Positions 60,449 through 64,000 of a stretch of DNA of 64,000 bases are shown piece by piece. Each line of letters opens with the position of its first letter. Within the stretch, counting starts at the first letter, position 1. Source of the DNA: Paraburkholderia ultramafica (GTDB lineage Bacteria > Pseudomonadota > Gammaproteobacteria > Burkholderiales > Burkholderiaceae). The translations under genes and the position numbers were made by a program. The DNA lies in assembly GCF_902859915.1 (NCBI RefSeq), contig NZ_CADIKK010000002.1, positions 310,001 to 374,000 of the forward strand, given 5' to 3'. The notes beneath the pieces are model-generated. The model was not told the origin of the DNA. It saw nothing but the letters and a program-made list of their open reading frames with translations, and made no database searches.

Positions 60449-61990
60449 TCATAGCGGATTCTCTCGGGGGTACCGCGCGAATATGTAGGCTTGTGTCTCA
60501 TGTCCGTCGTCCCAAAACATCCTTGCCTGGATCAACGTCGGGCCATAATAGGAGAAGCGCACACGAAATTCCGGATCGTCAGAGCGGTTGCAGACATAAA
60601 CCTTTAGGAAGTACCGCGGACTGGCCGACCATTCGACTCTCGCCGGTGGTACGTAATCTGGATGCGGTTGACCCTCGATCCAAACGCTGGCCTCATACCC
60701 TTGTGCCGGGTCCAATGAGGGGAAGACCTCAATCGCTGGAAAGTTCCGGCGGGCCTCGGCGATGGCATGTGACCTTAGATCGTCGTAGCGAGCATCAGAT
60801 GCGTCACGGTCACGAGTTGGATGAGCCGATTTCGTGGCTTTGGTGGTTGCAGTTAGCAGCCGATCATCAAGCCGCAGCGTTTTCCAATACCACTCTGGCC
60901 CTGGCAATTTATTTCCTTCCTCGTCGAAGCATACCAAGCCACGCGTTTCAACGTGGATACGCGCTTGACCAGCGTCAGGGTGCCACTTGATGCTAATAAC
61001 GTTATATGTGTTTCGTGAACTGGGTGCTCTGGGAAGCTCCTCACTTCCCGCAGATCCGCCGGCGACCAAAACGAGAGGTTGTACCGGATCAGTGGTCCAA
61101 GCACAAACAGCATCGTAGCTAAATGTGTGGGGATTATGCTTATGTCCGTGCAACACGATATGAAAACCGTACTGCTTTAGTGTACCCAGCAGTAGGTCAG
61201 AATTCAGAATTGCATCGTAGCCCCGGTCGGGTTCCGCGAGTGCCGGTAGTACGACTGGATGATGATGAATTAGCGCAATTTTGATCGCCGCGTGCCTCTG
61301 TACCTTAGGAATTGTCTTCAGTTGACTGGCTAGTTCGGCGATTGCCTGCTCGTCGACCTGACCTCGGCGCTCATCCAGAGTGTCCTTCCGAACATAGGCA
61401 CTTGAATTGATCTCAGCCACTATTAGGCCTTGGTCTGATTGATCGATAATACGAGAGAGCTTGTGCGGGCAACGAGGGTCAAAGAACTGACTGTCAGCTC
61501 CATTCGCTTTCGCTCGCTTAGCGTCATGATCTTGATAAAAGAGACAGTATTTACTCCAACGGTCCTCTACGGCAGCCTCCGCGTACTTGAGATCGTGATT
61601 ACCCGGGACCATGAAAATGTCTTGTGGCCCAAGGGTGTAACCGAAGATCGTGGCGTTACAAAAACTTTCGAGGAATGACCGCGCCTCCTGGAACTCAGGC
61701 TCCACGCACCGTTCGTTAAAGTCACCGGTGATGGCTAGTACGACGCGCGGAACCGTCGGCTCGGCACCCGCCTCCGATGAAATCGCGAGATCAACCGCGG
61801 AAGGATTCGAGGGAGCGAATGCAGAAGGAAGCGCGAATTGGCCGTCTCTTATGTCCGCAAGCAACGACTCAGCAAGCTTCGGTCGGCTTCTCGGATCTCC
61901 GCCGCTAGGCGCATTGAACGAATGCCTCGCGCCGAAATGAAGATCACTGAGGTGTATCAGAGTAATTTGCTCCCAGCGAGAACCGTTCAT
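60449..61990 (-). CDS. Calcineurin-like metallophosphoesterase with C-terminal beta domain
   Basis: 513 aa with all five metallophosphoesterase motifs: D16-L-H18 (LSDLHFG), GD (AITGDFNE), GNHD (VPGNHDL), HH (IHHHPVV) and GHxH (VLHGHKHN). The active site should bind two metals and cleave phosphoesters; nucleic acid, nucleotide and protein substrates all occur in this family. Residues about 420-510 form a separate beta-rich domain (VEWSASPRYFLKVYVCNRS, FRVRFSYYGPTLIQARMFWDDGHE) of unclear identity. No signal peptide. AAGGTGATCAA precedes the ATG. Its composition and isolation among decayed DNA suggest acquisition by transfer; a defence-type role is possible but unproven. Confidence 0.85.
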   Translation of the reverse strand: MNGSRWEQITLIHLSDLHFGARHSFNAPSGGDPRSRPKLAESLLADIRDGQFALPSAFAPSNPSAVDLAISSEAGAEPTVPRVVLAITGDFNERCVEPEFQEARSFLESFCNATIFGYTLGPQDIFMVPGNHDLKYAEAAVEDRWSKYCLFYQDHDAKRAKANGADSQFFDPRCPHKLSRIIDQSDQGLIVAEINSSAYVRKDTLDERRGQVDEQAIAELASQLKTIPKVQRHAAIKIALIHHHPVVLPALAEPDRGYDAILNSDLLLGTLKQYGFHIVLHGHKHNPHTFSYDAVCAWTTDPVQPLVLVAGGSAGSEELPRAPSSRNTYNVISIKWHPDAGQARIHVETRGLVCFDEEGNKLPGPEWYWKTLRLDDRLLTATTKATKSAHPTRDRDASDARYDDLRSHAIAEARRNFPAIEVFPSLDPAQGYEASVWIEGQPHPDYVPPARVEWSASPRYFLKVYVCNRSDDPEFRVRFSYYGPTLIQARMFWDDGHETQAYIFARYPRENPL

Positions 61991-62850
61991 TTGATCACCT
62001 TCCGACCGATTGCCGTAAATGAACCAACGGAGTAAAGAAGTTCACTATCAGAGACGGCGGGCCTTCTTTTCGAGCAACCCCTACGGGGATTAGGCATGCC
62101 GAAACAGCAGGCGCACTTCCTGGCCGCACCTTCATTCGAATGTCTGGCGATGCGCGCCTGTGGCGGCTTGCGAGAGTTCCACGATTCAAGCATCATCCCG
62201 GCCGGTCCGGCATTTGAAATTTATGATTGACTGTCAGAGCCAGCTGTGAAGAACATGCGGCCGTCAAGACAGTGAAGGAGCTCACCGACACTGTGAAGGC
62301 GCCATTTCCGACGGCCTTGAGGAAAGTCCGGCGGGCGAGAGATACATCGCAAGCCATCTGCGCCTCCACGTACGGTGGTCAGATCCTTACGGGTGTGCTT
62401 ACATGAATCAGATCTTCGTTCGAAGAGAAGTGCTTCGACGTGTTAAAAAACGGTCCGGAACTTGTTGCTTTAAAAATGAACGTCGGGACTACCTAACGCG
62501 GCCTCGCGCGGACTGCATATAGTCTATGAACTGGCATTACCAAATTCAAGGAGCAACTACTGACCGGTATACGGCTTTCGAGGTAGTTCGAGAAGCGGTG
62601 AGGTCGCGAACCGGATAAACGTGGTCAGCCCGGGAATCACGTGTTCTTGACAGTACTGTCAGCTCGACTATAAACACGATATCAAGAACGAGCAATCGTG
62701 ACTTGGGTTCACCAAAAAAAAGCCGATCGAGTTCAGTTCGAAGAGCGACCAATTGCCGCCTCGGCAACAAGATGAAATTCGATGATGCGCGATAACTACA
62801 AGATTTCGGTCAGCGAAACTCGGCGGGCAACCTGGCTACAGGAGCGGCAG
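61991..62850. other. 860-bp stretch with no gene recognised
   Basis: AT-richer sequence with short frames on both strands and no family motifs. The longest readable pieces (minus 61987-62196; plus 62096-62230) are not convincing. It includes the promoter regions of the metallophosphoesterase (leftward) and the RNase T2 gene (rightward). Confidence 0.45.
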
Positions 62851-63537
62851 ATGAACACCATCGCACGGATTCTGATTGTTTTGCTTGTTTTATTTTCCCC
62901 TCATGTTGCTGAGGCGAAGAAATCGCATGATCAAGGCAATGCGCCAGCGCAACGGAACGTCCCGGGAAAGTTTGACTATTACGTGCTGTCCCTGAGCTGG
63001 TCTCCGGATTATTGCAGCGGAAATGCACAAGACACGCAACAGTGCGGTCCCACAAAGCGATTTGGGTTTGTGCCGCATGGACTTTGGCCACAATAACAGA
63101 CAGGTTATCGGCAGAATTGCTCAAGCGTAGCGTTGCCTGGCTCGGTGAAGCAGGATTTCGCAGGGCTCTACCCGAGCGATAAGCTCTTTGATCACGAGTG
63201 GCCCAAACATGGAACGCGCTCAGGCTTGTCTCCGGCAGACTATCTCACGTTATCGAAACAGTTAAAGGACGGTGTTTCGATTCCTGAGCGCTATCAGGCC
63301 CCGAGCGATCCATTCAGGGCAACGGTTAGCGAACTTCAACGTGATTTCACACAGTCGAATCCCTCGATACCCGTAGACGCAATCATGATGATCTGCTCTG
63401 GGTCGGGCAGATTCCTGCAAGAAATTCACCTATGCTTCAACAAAGATGGCCAGGCAACCAGTTGCGGATCGGACGTTCAGAAGCAGATGCGGTCGTCGTG
63501 CCGACAGCCAAACTTCCTCGTGAAGAGCGTTGGTTAG
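62851..63537 (+). pseudogene. RNase T2 family gene broken by one in-frame TAA
   Basis: From ATG 62851 (GGAGCGGCAG before it) a signal peptide (RILIVLLVLFSPHVAEA) leads to YYVLSLSWSPDYC and the first catalytic segment FVPHGLWPQ. The very next codon is TAA (63094-63096). The same frame continues QTGYRQNCSSVALPGS, the second catalytic segment LFDHEWPKHGTRSG, and runs to 63537 with paired cysteines to the end. RNase T2 enzymes need both histidine segments, so the stop inactivates it unless read through. The family usually has a tyrosine or asparagine near that position, so a one-base change from TAC or TAT is likely. Confidence 0.88.
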
Positions 63538-63793
63538 AAAGTTCTGAAATTTAGAGAAGTCGAGGCGTATGATGCGATGTGCGCCGTAACAGCGTTCCGA
63601 CAGGCAGAAAGTCTCTCGGTATAGTTCAATCAGCTCAAGGAAGTCTGGGCGATCTAGCGCCTGCATCTCACCAAGGCTTGTGAGCGTCCGGTATCTTGGG
63701 GGCGCCATCATGATAGCTGAGCAGACGAAGGTGCAATCGCAGGCCGGCGAGCGGTCGCTTGCGGGCCTGCGTGAAACTGCGTGAGGAGCGGAT

Positions 63794-64000
63794 ATGGGCG
63801 CGAATACCGTCTTACGGACCAGCTCTGGAAGTTTTGCCGCTGGGTTTGGAGCGGTTCTCCACTCACATCGAAGGTCGAACATTGCCCGACGCGTCATGCT
63901 TGCGGCAGCGGGAAGCGTCTTAGTCTTCTCCGTACCCGCTTTTTCTCAAACCCATCCGCAATGCCCTCCGGTACCCAACCTCGAAGTGAGTTCCAACTCA
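63794..64000 (+). CDS. Secreted or periplasmic protein, N-terminal part only
   Basis: From ATG 63794 (GAGGAGCGGAT before it) the frame is open to the window edge, 69 codons. A basic region (HSHRRSNIARR) precedes a hydrophobic core (VMLAAAGSVLVFSVPAFS) and a likely cleavage site AFSQ, followed by THPQCPPVPNLEVSSNS. This is a long signal peptide of about 52 residues; an internal ATG just before LAAAGSV could be the true start. The mature protein lies outside the window, so no function is assigned. Confidence 0.6.
   Translation, partial: MGANTVLRTSSGSFAAGFGAVLHSHRRSNIARRVMLAAAGSVLVFSVPAFSQTHPQCPPVPNLEVSSNS

Noticed and set aside
62096..62230. Short plus-strand frame MPKQQAHFLAAPSFEC...
   Set aside because: No ribosome-binding site and no recognisable family; overlaps an equally weak minus-strand frame.
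63430..63711. Minus-strand 94-codon frame (MAPPRYRTLTSLGEMQALDRPDF...)
   Set aside because: Looks partly protein-like, but it overlaps the end of the RNase T2 gene by about 100 bp, has no ribosome-binding site and matches no family I know; left uncalled.

Overview
The window is GC-rich with strong third-position GC in most genes. Its gene content (a ceo/bpe-type RND efflux operon with llpE, flhDC, a FucU-like mutarotase, DoxX, an MHS-type transporter) points to Burkholderia sensu lato, most likely Paraburkholderia. This is inference from gene content; no rRNA or tRNA gene was seen to confirm it.

Left part, 1-19900, looks like ordinary chromosome. It starts with an efflux module: a divergent LysR regulator, llpE, then a membrane-fusion protein, an RND pump and an outer-membrane factor, closed by a terminator. 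A scrap of gene debris separates this from flhDC on the minus strand. Next come a YeeE/YedE-type (thiosulfate-transport-like) permease, a GNAT acetyltransferase, an XRE/MmyB-type regulator with a near-perfect operator upstream of itself and a second copy before a SnoaL-like gene, and a HigBA-like toxin-antitoxin pair. A run of small housekeeping or stress genes follows (FucU/RbsD, VOC, DoxX, a 90-aa protein), then an MHS transporter and an orphan, atypical OmpR-type response regulator.

Middle part, 19900-26400, is an island scar: a truncated tyrosine integrase, an ICE-type single-stranded DNA-binding protein, a TraB-like nitrilase-domain conjugation protein, an SDR fragment, octamer repeats and an IS110 element with a long non-coding flank.

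The main feature lies at 26601-55857, a continuous plus-strand operon of about 29 kb. It encodes an extracellular contractile injection system (eCIS; PVC/Afp/MAC-like headless phage-tail particle). In order it has a DUF4255 cap, a carboxypeptidase-regulatory-like protein, sheath, tube, second sheath, a 46-aa coupled ORF, second tube, a Pvc6-like small protein, a LysM hub protein, spike proteins split as gpD and gpV, a gp25-like wedge, two J-type baseplate proteins, a gpI-like protein, three related fibre-like proteins, two unassigned proteins, an AAA+ ATPase, and a 1247-aa cargo protein whose C-terminus looks like an HNH-type nuclease toxin. Nearly every junction is a 4-bp overlap or a very short gap. 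A sigma-54 type promoter (TTGGCACG-N4-TCGCT) lies just before the first gene. Two sigma-54 activator genes lie just after the cargo gene, one intact and one split by an ISL3 insertion with a perfect 8-bp target duplication. I infer that the cluster is a sigma-54 regulated toxin-delivery particle.

Right end, 59700-64000, holds a calcineurin-like metallophosphoesterase, a long stretch with no recognised gene, an RNase T2 gene broken by one in-frame TAA between its two catalytic segments, and the start of a secreted protein that runs off the window.
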